Positions 10,501 through 19,019 of a stretch of 20,504 nucleotides of DNA are shown in pieces. The notes beneath the pieces are model-generated. The model did not search any database. It was not told the DNA's origin and saw nothing but the letters and a program-made list of their open reading frames with translations. The DNA is from Coptodactyla brooksi (Eukaryota; Arthropoda; Insecta; Coleoptera; Scarabaeidae): positions 1 through 20,504 of the forward strand of contig JAWQRM010000675.1 in NCBI GenBank assembly GCA_033557675.1, read 5' to 3'. Each line of letters opens with the position of its first letter. Position 1 is the first letter of the stretch. The translations under genes were made by a program, and so were the position numbers.

Positions 10501-10666
10501 TATTATACAAAGGGACGAACTGGTGTTCACGGTAGCCCGATCGGCCTGCATACCAATTGTTATGCTAACCAGTGGGGGATACCTGCGAGAAACGGCCATC
10601 GTAATTGCGCGATCGATACAGAATCTACACACAAATAAGCTCATAGTGGGACCCAATAAAAAGTAG
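4577..10666 (+). CDS. HDAC11: Histone deacetylase 11 (class IV HDAC)
   Basis: Seven coding exons: 4577-4581, 4631-4760, 7614-7724, 7896-7987, 8050-8260, 8319-8485 and 10390-10666. They give 330 residues, close to the 347 of human HDAC11. HDAC11 is a zinc-dependent lysine deacylase with strong defatty-acylase activity. Recognisable blocks are GLEKLHPFDARKWG near the N-terminus, GWAINIGGGFHHCSS, DLDAHQGNG, VYNAGTDVLEGD and TSGGYL. The catalytic His pair (H140, H141), zinc ligands D180, H182 and D260, and the transition-state Tyr303 are all present, so the enzyme should be active. The first coding exon holds only ATG-GG before a GTAAGT donor; the resulting start MGSSVYVDIKDSQWPIIY fits the family. 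All introns are GT-AG. Introns 2 (2853 bp) and 6 (1904 bp) are repeat-filled, while the others are 49-171 bp. It is divergent from SCLT1 and convergent with RIB43A. Confidence 0.96.
4771..7605. repeat. Satellite-like tandem array filling HDAC11 intron 2
   Basis: Roughly 20 diverged units of about 100-160 bp, typically near 140, occupy nearly the whole intron. Each unit contains, in order, versions of AATTTCTGATAGATGACAGC, TGTCAAATCAATT, GGGACCTTAATTGCTATATC, a pyrimidine tract ending in TTCTTAG, GCTGTTTATCAACTGTCGTA and GTTTAAAAATAAGCTGTCAA. The junction element GACAGCTGTC is a 10-bp palindrome with at least 12 exact copies; one full TTTGACAGCTGTCAAA is at about 7338. Higher-order structure is visible: about 6100-6420 resembles about 6660-7020, and about 7105-7360 resembles about 7368-7600. 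The last unit runs into the functional splice acceptor at 7612-7613. Confidence 0.9.
6361..7543. repeat. Four AT-rich cassettes inside the intron 2 array
   Basis: A variant of the array unit has about 60 bp of TTTTAAATTAATTAAAATTA-type sequence ending GTTTTAATTTTAAATAATTT. It occurs at about 6361-6425, 6960-7022, 7207-7275 and 7468-7540. The first two are nearly identical, as are the last two, which marks two separate segmental duplications within the array. Confidence 0.8.
7771..7832. repeat. AT-only near-palindrome in HDAC11 intron 3
   Basis: About 60 bases made only of A and T form an imperfect inverted repeat around 7800 (AATAATATTATATTAATATA and its neighbours). It is simple-sequence, cruciform-prone DNA inside a 171-bp intron, with no coding content. 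Confidence 0.6.
8921..10157. repeat. Diverged tandem duplication in HDAC11 intron 6
   Basis: Copy 1 (about 8921-9553) and copy 2 (about 9652-10157) share a series of landmarks in the same order. These are AAGTTATAATCAC, TATCAGAAAATCC, CATATATTTTATTAT or CACATATTTTATTATGG, TAACTCAACAA, TTTGAAGAAGAAAA-like sequence, CTATAGATTACYGATGTC, and GCATGTGATGAACAYTAACA. Copies differ by substitutions and by indels of tens of bases. Each copy also holds a short related open frame on the plus strand. The family is unrecognised; it may be a fragment of an interspersed repeat. Confidence 0.8.
10655..10660 (+). terminator. AATAAA overlapping the HDAC11 stop region
   Basis: AATAAA lies six bases before the end of the HDAC11 stop codon. 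No other AATAAA follows within the next 80 nt. If used, cleavage would fall near 10675-10690 and leave a 3' UTR of about 10-25 nt. Confidence 0.4.
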
Positions 10667-10670
10667 AGTT

Positions 10671-10697
10671 TTTAATCGGTGTATATGCAATTTTAAT
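10671..10697 (-). terminator. Candidate ATTAAA poly(A) signals of RIB43A
   Basis: TTTAAT on the plus strand at 10692-10697 and again at 10671-10676 reads ATTAAA on the minus strand, 38-64 nt after the RIB43A stop. Use of either would place RIB43A 3' ends on top of the HDAC11 3' end. Confidence 0.4.
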
Positions 10698-10734
10698 GGT
10701 GTACATTTTAACAGTACAGAACAAACAATTTTGA

Positions 10735-12266
10735 TCATCGCGTCGACCTATTGAATTGGTCGTAATAAGCTGCAGTCGGCTTGTTTGTGTACACGATTTT
10801 GTTCATGTACTCTTTGTGCTGCTTCTGTTCAATACCCATTATCTTGTTTTCCTCTGCTATTTGCCTTTCGACTTCCCTAAAACCAAAAGAAATATAATAA
10901 TATGTGATGGAAATTGATGAATAGCATTGCTATATTACCGCTTCTTTCTTTCCAACTCCTTATCCATCAGTTGTATCGATTTCTGTACTCCATTACTGTA
11001 ATCTTGCCATTCTCTGTCAAAGCGTTTTTCCAATTCTTTCTTCATATTCAATTCTTCGATTTGGGCAAGCTGGGTAGCCCGCACTTCAGCTTTTTCTTCC
11101 GGAGTCATACCTTTATACATAAAACCAATTCTCCTGTTCCTTCCCAGATTGCTCAGAGACTGGTCTGGGTTTTCTGTCATTAAATCGCTCGTTAGCGTAT
11201 TGTACATTTCTGCCATGCTATCTTCCTTGTCATTCTTCTGTTGGCACTGTTTTTGGAATTCCCTCTCGTCAGCCTTATTGAGAAAAAAGTTTTTTAATAG
11301 TATACACAATCTATTCTCTAAACTATTTACTTATTGCATATGTGCCAAAATACGAGATATATTTAATAAAGGAATTACACGAATACTACTTATATTTTGC
11401 TTTTTAAAACCCTACCAACGCCTTGTTGAATCTGCAGGTGGCCAATTCAAGTTTCTTCCTGCACTCTTTCTCCATCATGTCCAGTTCCACTGCTCGCTGA
11501 TCTCTGGCCATGACCGCAGCTTTATAAGCGTCCTCGGCTGCTTTTCTTTCCTTATCAGCAGCCTCTCGCTCCATCATCTGTTGATCCAGATAGGCTTTGA
11601 ACTGTTCTCTTTGGACCTTAGCCCTATGTTCGCTGGCAAGATCTTCACCTTCAAATCTACAAGTGAAAACGAAGTAACTTGGAGGGATTTCCAATTTATG
11701 ACTCATTTACTTTTGCGCCGAAGATGGACCACATCTAGGATCGTCATCCCGCAATCTGGCGGGAATCAACTTCTTGAACAAGTTGGGGTCGTTCAAGTCA
11801 AACTCCCGCCTGTCTTCGGGTTTTTGGTAAACCCTCCGGAACTCGTTGATCTCTTGCTGGACCCTGCGTCTTTCCTAATGCGGAAATGATGATGGTGAAT
11901 GGAATCGGATGAACGCGGAGCCGCGGATCGACGAAAACGGTTTTTTCATTACCTCTCTCTCTTTCACGTCGAGCGCTTTGGCGATTTCATCGCACCTTTG
12001 CGTCTGCGAAGAATAGAACCGGTCCAATTCTCTCTCTTCGTCTTCTCGCTTACGTTTGTCCGCCAACTGTTTGTCTAACGCCTCGTAATCGATCTGAAAG
12101 CACATTTCGGTTTTACGGTAAGACGTCAATTACCCCCAATTACCCCAAACAGGCGGGCGCGCGGATTGAAAATTCTCTTCTTCCGTTCCTCCTCGACGGC
12201 GCGTCGCCTCTCGAGCAATGCCGCCTCCTTGCGATCCTTGTCCGTCATCAATTCAAAATTTAACAT
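10735..12266 (-). CDS. RIBC2: RIB43A-like protein (RIBC family, axonemal ribbon protein)
   Basis: Six coding exons: 12266-12144, 12093-11953, 11874-11711, 11656-11416, 11273-10939 and 10876-10735. They give 381 residues, essentially the length of vertebrate RIBC2. RIB43A proteins are microtubule inner proteins of ciliary and flagellar doublets. Family landmarks appear in order: MLNFELMTDKDRKEA at the start, IFNPRARLFG, YEALDKQLADKR, RREFDLNDP, RLRDDDPRCG, SSAQKFEGEDL, LMTENPDQSLS, YKGMTPEEKAEVR and the C-terminal YTNKPTAAYYDQFN. Most of the rest is charged coiled coil. All five introns are GT-AG, 50-142 bp. The coding sequence is more GC-rich than its surroundings. It is convergent with HDAC11, with 68 bp between stop codons. 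An X-box-like site lies upstream. RIBC1 versus RIBC2 orthology cannot be settled by eye, and insects may have a single member. Confidence 0.95.
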
Positions 12267-12435
12267 TTTACCTGATTAATCCGCACTGCGTAATGTATAA
12301 AATAAAAATATGCAATAAAATATTTGCGTTTACGATTTCGTTTTGACAAGAGAGGCTGTTATGCCAACACTTCGAAACACAGGTTCTAGATTTCTAAAGT
12401 GATTTCTGCCAGATCAATAATTGTAAATCCTTTTC

Positions 12436-12449
12436 TCCGTCATGGTAAC
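12436..12449. promoter_or_regulatory. RFX X-box-like site upstream of RIB43A
   Basis: TCCGTCATGGTAAC fits the ciliary X-box consensus RYYNYYATRRNRAC at 13 of 14 positions; only the first base deviates. It lies about 170 bp upstream of the RIB43A ATG, in the range typical of RFX-controlled ciliary genes. Binding is inferred from motif and context. Confidence 0.5.
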
Positions 12450-12660
12450 CATCAAACTTGTTTGCTGGAATTATTAGGAATTGGATGCAGGCAGTTATTC
12501 TGTACAATATTTGGAAGAACAAAAAAAGTCTTAGTTATTTTTCCAATGAATCTATAACTTTGTTATAGACTGTCTATTTTGATACTCGTCATAATTATAG
12601 TTTGGGATAAAATAGCCATAATCTCCTACTATAAATATAAATACCAGGTACTATAAATCA

Positions 12661-12941
12661 AAAAGGGTATTGTGGTAGTAATACTCCTCTGGTTGTGCTA
12701 GTTTATATTTAGGCTTGACTAGTTTTCGATGTAAGGGTTGAAAACTTTTGTTGGAAATTGACACATATTCTGTAGATGTATCTGTGCCTGGTGTACATCA
12801 GTTCAATTTCCAATAAAAGTTTTTAACCCTCACGTAAACTTGCAAAGGCTTCTGAGGACGATTATTTCATTAATCGAAACTAGTCAAGCTCAAATATAAA
12901 CTAACACAGCCGGAAGAGTATTATTACCACAATACCCTTTT
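12661..12941. mobile_element. Foldback element with long inverted arms
   Basis: The left arm (12661-12761: AAAAGGGTATTGTGGTAGTA ... TTGGAAATTGA) is the reverse complement of the right arm (12802-12941: TCAATTTCCAATAAAAG ... ACCACAATACCCTTTT). The right arm carries about 40 extra bases (from CACGTAAACTTGC to TTAATCG). The spacer is about 40 bp. It can form a long hairpin and has no coding capacity. The right arm also recurs alone in the downstream tandem array. Confidence 0.8.
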
Positions 12942-13100
12942 TGAATGTTGTTTATTTTTATTGTTATGATTGATTTGATGTTACTAATCCAATAATATTA
13001 TGTCCTTTGGAATAAATTGGTGGATATGATTAAATAATAAAACAATTTGTCCAATTGCTTATTAAATAATAAGCAATTTTGGTCCAAAGAAGAGCTCAAA

Positions 13101-13193
13101 ATGCAGGAGCTGGTTTTAAAAGCTTCCTGTCAACCACCGTATTCACCAAGTCTCACACTAACCCACCATTACTTCAAGAATAGTCAATTCTGA
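13101..13193 (+). pseudogene. Decayed mariner-like transposase C-terminal fragment, copy 1
   Basis: A plus-strand frame contains CQPPYSPSLTLTHHYF, which resembles the mariner motif HPPYSPDLAPSDYHLF just before the third catalytic Asp region. The preceding LVLKA fits the usual hydrophobic lead-in. The frame ends at TGA 13191-13193, and nothing resembling the upstream catalytic domain is retained. The fragment is short, so chance resemblance remains possible. Confidence 0.4.
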
Positions 13194-14716
13194 ACAAGGT
13201 GTGGTCTTTCTTTATAATAAACTACACTTTTGATTCTTAACTCTGCATTTCATATTTAATGACCTAATAACATAGAATGAAAAGTTCAAATCTCATCTGT
13301 TTTGTTTTGGCAAAAGCTTTGGTGTGGCCAATACTTTAATATTATCTATGAGACAATACAAGAAAAAATATGAGCTTGTATCTGTGCCTGGTGTACATCA
13401 GTTTAATTTTCAATAAAAGTTTTTAACCCTCACCTGAATCTGAACAGGATTCTGAGGATGATTGTTTAATTCATTGAAACTAGTCAAGCCTAAATATACA
13501 CTAACACAGCCAGAAGAGTATATTACCACAATACCCTTTTTGAATGTTATTTATTTTTATTGTTCTGGTTTGTGAAAAATTGTTCATGAAGTGCGAAATT
13601 TGGAAATCATTATTTCTGTTATTTTACTTTAAAGCCTATCAATACTATTCAAGTTATTTTCAAATACGAATTCCATCTAAGAACGAATGCAGCATGCAGC
13701 TTGAAAAATAAGCAAAATGTTTAAGAAATGTGTGGTGAAATGACCGTTCGGATAATTTTAATCTTGAGAGTGAGTGACTAGAAAGCATGGTGGACAATGA
13801 TGAGTTGAAAACTAAGTCTCAATTACCAGCAGGATTTGATGTTACTAATCTAATAATAATATTAGATCTAATATTAATATGTTACTAATAATTTAATAAT
13901 ATTAGATCTTTTGGAATAAATTGATGGATATGATTAAATAATAAAGCAATTTGTCCAATTGCTTATTAAATAATAAGCAATTGGTTAAAATAATCAGGAT
14001 ATTTATGAATAAATAACCAAAATTGGTCAACAGAAGAGTCCAAAATTCAGGAGCTGGTTTTAAAAGCTCCAAGCAAATGGTTTTGCTTTGGCAAAAGCTG
14101 TGGTGTGGCCAATACTTTAATATTATCTATGAGACGATACAAGAAAAATATGAGCTTGTATCTGTCCCTGGTATACATATGTATCTGTGCTTGGTGTACA
14201 TCAATTCAATTTCCAACAAAAGTTTTTAACCCTCTGATAAACTTGCAAAGGCTTCTGAGGAGGCTTATTTAATTCATCAAAACTGATCAATTCTAAATAT
14301 ACACTAACACAGCCAGAAGAGTATTATTACCACAATATCCTTTTTGAATGTTGTTTATTTTTATTGTTCTAGTTTACGAAACATTTTTCATGAAGTGAGA
14401 AGTTTGAAAGTCATTATTTCTAATATTTTACTTTGAAGCCTATCAATATTATTAGTTATTTTCGAATACGATTTCCATTTAAGAACGAATGCAGTATGCA
14501 GCTTGAAAAATAAGCAAAACGTTTAAGAAGGACCAGAGAGCACGGTGGACAATGATGAGTTGAAAACTAAGTCTTAATTAATAGCAGGATTTGATGTTAC
14601 TAATCCAATAGTATTAGATCCTTTGGAATAAATTGGTGGATATGATTAAATAATAAAGCAATTTGTCCAATTGCTTATTAAATAATAAACAGTTTTGGTC
14701 AAAAGAAGAGCTCAAA

Positions 14717-14827
14717 ATGCAGGTGCTAGTTTTAAAAACTTCCTGTCAACCACCGTATTCACCAGGCCTCACACCCTGGCACACACACCCACACACCCAC
14801 TATTACTTCAAGAATATTCAATTCTGA
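14717..14827 (+). pseudogene. Decayed mariner-like transposase fragment, copy 2
   Basis: This is the homologous segment of the last array unit. It reads CQPPYSPGLTP, then an inserted CA/CCA-rich stretch (14776-14801) encoding WHTHPHT, then HYYFKN and TGA at 14825-14827. It is closer than copy 1 to the mariner PYSPDLAP motif. It is non-functional. Confidence 0.4.
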
Positions 14828-15103
14828 ACAGGGTGTGGTCTTTTTCTTATAATGAATTAAACTTTTTATTCTTAATTGGGCATTTCATATTTAATGACCT
14901 AATAATAACATGGCAAGTTAAAATTTCTTCTGTATTTTGTTTTGAAGTAGCCAGAACACTTGGCTGTTAGATAATACAAGAAAAATATGAGCTTTTATCG
15001 AAAATTGAAAAGAAAATAGTATTAATCGATAATTTTAATACATATAGAAATATAATAACAGAAACTCTGTTCATTAATAGGCGACATAACTAAATATGAT
15101 ACT

Positions 15104-16602
15104 TTAAAATTTTGCCAACTGTTTTAATAGAGGCACGTACAGTAATTCTACTACATCCCTAGCAAATATAAAATCGACGTGATTGAATTTCTCCAATGGA
15201 ACGTCATACGTTCCGACTAAATTTGGCAGCTCCGCTGCCAACCTAAGGACATCCTAAAATAGCAAAAAGGAAGGCATAATAATTTAATTTTTCCACATTT
15301 TCGCAGTTACTCACAATTTTATTGGCCAGCGCGTCATTTTCAGAATACATCAAATAAATCGGAACTTTTATATCCGAGATGTTATATAATGGAGGTATAG
15401 GAGTTCCATATTGTATCATGTTCCCATCTCTTCCATAATCGAACCATTGAAAATTTCCTTCGTTTGCTATTTCTTGGGCGTAGTGAATTAAGGTTTTGGT
15501 AGAAGAACCGGCTGGAGCATGATTTAAAACAATCGGTAAATAATCCTAAATGCATACAAAGGAAATAAATATTTTATGCAAATCAAAATAATAAAATACC
15601 AAATCAAACTCATCGGGATCGAAGCCACATATCAAGAAAATGACATTTTCGCATATTTCTTCAGTAAAGTTCATTATTTTGCATTCGGTAGAAAGGAGGT
15701 GAAGAACTTTTCCTTTGGGTAAGAATTCCTTTATCCCCAAATATTTAGTTAACCACTGGAAATAACAGTATAAGTTTTCCATTAATCTAAATTAAGAATT
15801 TCACCTCCAAATCATTGACAAATGGTGAGAGATATCGAATTGGTGATGTCAGGTGAGTCATGTAAGCCACAGGAGCCAAAGCAACCATTCCTTTGACCAA
15901 TTTTGCCGTCTCAGGACATAAAGATGAGAATGCGAAAAACATTGTTGTTCCCATCGAGTGACCTATATACAAAATGTCACCACCTGTTATATTAGAAATA
16001 TACTCGAAAACTGCGGGCAAATCGTATATTGCCATTTCGTGAAAGCTAAAATTCCAATACTGATTGCTATCGATTGATAGGGAAGTGTGGGCTTTGGAAT
16101 ACACATTCCCTCTTGCATTTCCAAGCCAAACATCGTAACCAGCATCCGCAAGAATGAATCCTTCAAAATTTAAAAACTATTAAAAGTTTCCGTTTGGTTG
16201 CAATTATTACCCAGAGATTTGTTCCCGTGATCAAGAAAATCTGCACTGCTCGATAACAAACCATGTTGAATGAACACTGGTTGTTTTCCTTTTTTACCAT
16301 TCCTGTTACACGGTATTCGATGAAGAGTTAAGAGGTAACCATCTGCTGTTTCTATGGTATGCGATTCTGCTCGAAAACCATATCTCCTAATCAATTGTGG
16401 CTACAACGAAACGCAATTTGAAAAACATGTAAATTAAAGCAATAAATAGTGATAGAATTAAATAGGTACTTACAGCATTTAAGAACTCATCTGGATTATA
16501 TGGTATATTAGTTTCAGTTTCATGGGTAAAAGCTTCTATCACACTTACACCGTTAATTGCAGAAAAACAACAGAGTAAGACAAAAAATACAATGTTACTC
16601 AT
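15104..16602 (-). CDS. Secreted acid lipase (lysosomal/gastric lipase family, Lip3-like)
   Basis: Six coding exons: 16602-16474, 16400-16211, 16160-15805, 15755-15600, 15545-15315 and 15253-15104. They give 403 residues, the usual family length. The protein hydrolyses triacylglycerols or sterol esters; in insects these lipases act in gut lumen or lysosomes. The N-terminus MSNIVFFVLLCCFSAINGVS is a signal peptide. Next come the family's lipase N-terminal region (IRRYGF..ESHTIETADGYLL), the oxyanion-side QHGLLSSSADF block and DVWLGNARG. The nucleophile is in GHSMGT (S175), with acid D348 in YSENDALA and H379 in FNHVDFIFARDV, so the triad is complete. All introns are GT-AG, 49-73 bp. Several NxS/T sites suggest glycosylation. 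The gene follows a transposon-rich array and has no lipase neighbour in this window. Confidence 0.95.
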
Positions 16603-16632
16603 TGCTGTTGAACTCTGCCAGTGACTTGTGTA

Positions 16633-16640
16633 ATTTTATA
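16633..16640 (-). promoter_or_regulatory. Putative TATA box of the lipase gene
   Basis: TATAAAAT on the minus strand lies about 38 bp upstream of the lipase ATG. A start site about 30 bp downstream would fall near TTCAACAG, giving a 5' UTR under 15 nt. A focused TATA promoter fits a tissue-specific digestive gene. Confidence 0.4.
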
Positions 16641-16649
16641 CGTTAAATA

Positions 16650-17050
16650 GATGAGTCAATGTTGCAAACTTGCACTTTGGATATCAAATCAGTAGTGTTT
16701 ATGATTCACTTCTCGTTTGTTATCTTCACTTAACATTCAATTGCGTTTTCAATTAGCTAAAATGTAGACTTCTATTACCATCTGATTTTCGTTGTTGGAG
16801 TGAAGCTTTTCAGATATGAGCTTTTGGAAGTACTAAAGTATAGAATTAAAGGGATAATACGAAGCACTATTATTGTTGTTGACGTTTTAAATTGCACTGT
16901 TTTCTAAAAATACTTAAGCAATTGCTAGAACTATATCAATACTTATTCAATGTATGTTTTATTTTTGTTCTTAAATAATAGTATCCGAAATAATATTCAA
17001 TATTACAAATAATATAATTATAGTTATCAAAAGGTCATAACTAACAGAAT
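16650..17050. other. AT-rich intergenic DNA, nothing identified
   Basis: This is the upstream flank of the lipase. I see no open frame, clear repeat or motif beyond AT-rich sequence. Confidence 0.5.
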
Positions 17051-17158
17051 TAAAATAAATTACTTGCATAATTGTTCATTCGTGTTCAATGTTCTGATTA
17101 GCTTTCATTCAGTTTGCTACAACACCCTCTTCTTACAAAAGCTCGTACAGCTTATATG

Positions 17159-17170
17159 TAGATGGCGCTA
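17159..17170. promoter_or_regulatory. CTCF-like core motif, copy 1
   Basis: TAGATGGCGCTA contains AGATGGCGC, a match to the Drosophila-type CTCF core (AGRKGGCGC). Its partner in copy 2 of the duplication lies at 17580-17590. Binding is unproven. Confidence 0.35.
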
Positions 17171-17579
17171 TAACCAAATCTGCAACACCACTATTTATAA
17201 ATATAAGTTCCCAGTATATTTTTACTGATTATTGTCAGTTATGTATTTATTTCACGTTAAAATTTTATTACGTTTAATATACGCCACGTTTGGATTTGTT
17301 ATAAATAGTTTATGACCCTTCAATTACACTAAATCAATAATTTTTATGCGCTGAAAGCAATAAATCAATTAAAACTCTCATAATTGAGTAATAATCGGTT
17401 TTAATTATTTTTGTTGTTGGTTATATTTATTAAAATATACTGATTAACTAAATTGAATTAAATTAACTGCATAATTGCCATGTTCAATATTTTGATAAGC
17501 TTTCGTTCAGTTTGCTACAACATCCTCTTCTTATAAAGCTCATATAGCTTTATAAGAAGTTTGAAAATCTATTATGCAA

Positions 17580-17590
17580 TAGATGGCGCT
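17580..17590. promoter_or_regulatory. CTCF-like core motif, copy 2
   Basis: TAGATGGCGCT is retained exactly in the second copy although the surrounding sequence has diverged. Binding is unproven. Confidence 0.35.
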
Positions 17591-18200
17591 TTAACAAAAT
17601 TTGCTATTATATTAATAACTGCATATTTATTAATAGTGTAATAGTATTCCAGTATATTTTGGCAATATTATTATCAATTATGTATTTTTTAATGTTAAAA
17701 TCTTGTATTACGTTTAAATGGATTATGTTAATTGAACCAAATTCGTCTAACTTAGTTAGTCATCGGGTGCTCCGCTTTTATAAGTAAAAAAAACTGTAAT
17801 TTCAATTCTTTAAATAATTATTAATACCAAAATAGTTTATGTTTATTTTTATGTGTTGAAAGTAATAAATTAATTCAAATTACCATAGTTAATCGATTTT
17901 ATTATGTATTTTTTATTGTTTATTTTTTCTAACTTAATTTAATTATTATTATATTTTTTATTATGTTATAGTACTCAATTTCATCCAAATCGGCTTATAA
18001 ATAAAGAAAAAACATTCCTACTTGATTGTTTGCCAGTTATTTACGGTTTTGTATTTGAATTAACAATCTTAAAGGACTGCAAAGCAAGCAAAATTTGTTA
18101 ACAAAGTTATGTTTGGAAATTACATTGACACCTTACTTCTAAAACCTTTTAAAATATTTTATTGTTGTAAGACGTACTTCAAAAACTATCAGAATCACTG

Positions 18201-18229
18201 GCTTTCCAAGCTTTAAGAGCTTGGAAAGC
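18201..18229. repeat. Perfect 12-bp hairpin
   Basis: GCTTTCCAAGCT at 18201-18212 and AGCTTGGAAAGC at 18218-18229 are exact reverse complements around the 5-base loop TTAAG. The sequence lies in gene-free DNA. Confidence 0.85.
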
Positions 18230-18430
18230 TTCTTGCATGTATAATTATGCAATACAACAAGTAGGTGCGATAGCGCAATAATTTTGTGCTGTCAAAAGCT
18301 GCATAATGGGTTGCATAGATAGATGCATATGTTTGAACAAATCGCAGCATATTGATTATCTTAATTCATATATCCCAGATATGTAGATGATTCCAGAAAA
18401 GATCATATTACAGCTTGTAAATGGTATCCC

Positions 18431-18778
18431 GAAAGTTCAACTACAATTCACCGACAACAGTTTATCGACTTGAAAGTTTACAGACCTGCAATTCATCAAA
18501 TGGATAATTCACCGATTCTAATTCATTTGGAATTTTGGGTTGGGTTGGATTGGGTTAGACCGAGCTAGATTGGTTGAGTTGGGTTGGATTTGGTTGGTTT
18601 GGGTTGAGTTGACTTAAAGTGGGTTGACTTGGGTTGGGTTGAGTAGAGTTGGGTTGGATTATTTGTTTTTATTTTAAGTAATTTAAAAATAAAGAATTGT
18701 AGAATCAAAGAATTATCCTTTAGACAAATTGCAGGTCAGTAAACTTTCAGATGAATGAATTGTTGTTGGTGAACTTTC
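18431..18778. mobile_element. Foldback element with a GGGTTG-type microsatellite loop
   Basis: The left arm (18431-18525) runs GAAAGTTCA ... GAAAGTTTACAGACCTGCAA ... TGGATAATTC ... GATTCTA. The right arm (about 18683-18778) read on the minus strand runs GAAAGTTCACC ... GAAAGTTTACTGACCTGCAA ... AGGATAATTC ... GATTCTA. The arms are about 95 bp, imperfect, and contain small indels. The interior is the guanine-rich microsatellite plus AT-rich sequence. No coding capacity and no certain target-site duplication are seen. Confidence 0.75.
18536..18660 (+). repeat. Degenerate GGGTTG/GGATT microsatellite
   Basis: About 125 bp consist of variants of GGGTTGGGTTGGATT with a strong G/T strand bias. Several runs of three G could support G-quadruplexes. 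It is not the insect telomere repeat TTAGG. Confidence 0.85.
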
Positions 18779-19019
18779 TTAGAACCCTAGAAACATACAA
18801 CAATTTTGAATCATCATAGTTTTTGTTCATAACTTTATGGACCCTCTTCCATACTTCATAGTCTTGTATATTAAACTATTACCTCCACCTTAATACACCA
18901 CCTTAACAATAATATTGGGTAATAGGATAAAAAAGGAATAAAACACCAATATGAAATAAAGGATGTATTTTCTTTAGGCAATTGATTTAAGTAAAAGTAA
19001 ATGTTGCAAGCAGTTTCCA

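Larger units (their letters stand above)
12776..14995. repeat. Tandem array of about 0.75-0.87 kb units
   Basis: One partial unit (12776-12970) is followed by units starting near 12971, 13838 and 14589; the last is truncated near 14995. Shared blocks in order are: TTTGATGTTACTAATC; TTTGGAATAAATTG; the palindrome AATTGCTTATT-AAAT-AATAAGCAATT (exact in two units); a transposase-like segment; GTGTGGCCAATACTTTAATA; ATGAGCTTGTATCTG; the foldback right arm; GAATGCAG-ATGCAGCTTGA; and GATGAGTTGAAAACTAAGTC. Units differ by substitutions and deletions. The array is intergenic, between RIB43A and the lipase. Confidence 0.85.
17053..17900. repeat. Diverged tandem duplication of about 0.4 kb
   Basis: Copy 1 (about 17053-17450) and copy 2 (about 17455-17900) share ordered blocks. 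These are TGCATAATTG, GTTCAAT-TT-TGAT-AGCTTTC, TTCAGTTTGCTACAACA, CCTCTTCTTA, TAGATGGCGCT, CCAGTATATTTT, TATTACGTTTAA and TTTTTATG-G-TGAAAG-AATAAAT. No coding content is seen. Confidence 0.8.

Noticed and set aside
10321..10656. 111-codon minus-strand open frame
   Set aside because: Antisense shadow of the last HDAC11 exon.
11149..11889. 246-codon plus-strand open frame
   Set aside because: It is the antisense shadow of RIB43A exons 3 to 5, which have clear family similarity and splice sites on the minus strand.
18201..18229. Hairpin as a transcription terminator
   Set aside because: This is eukaryotic DNA with no gene ending nearby and no following T run of the bacterial kind.
18536..18660. 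GGGTTG repeats as telomeric sequence
   Set aside because: The units are not TTAGG or TCAGG, are degenerate, and lie inside a foldback element.
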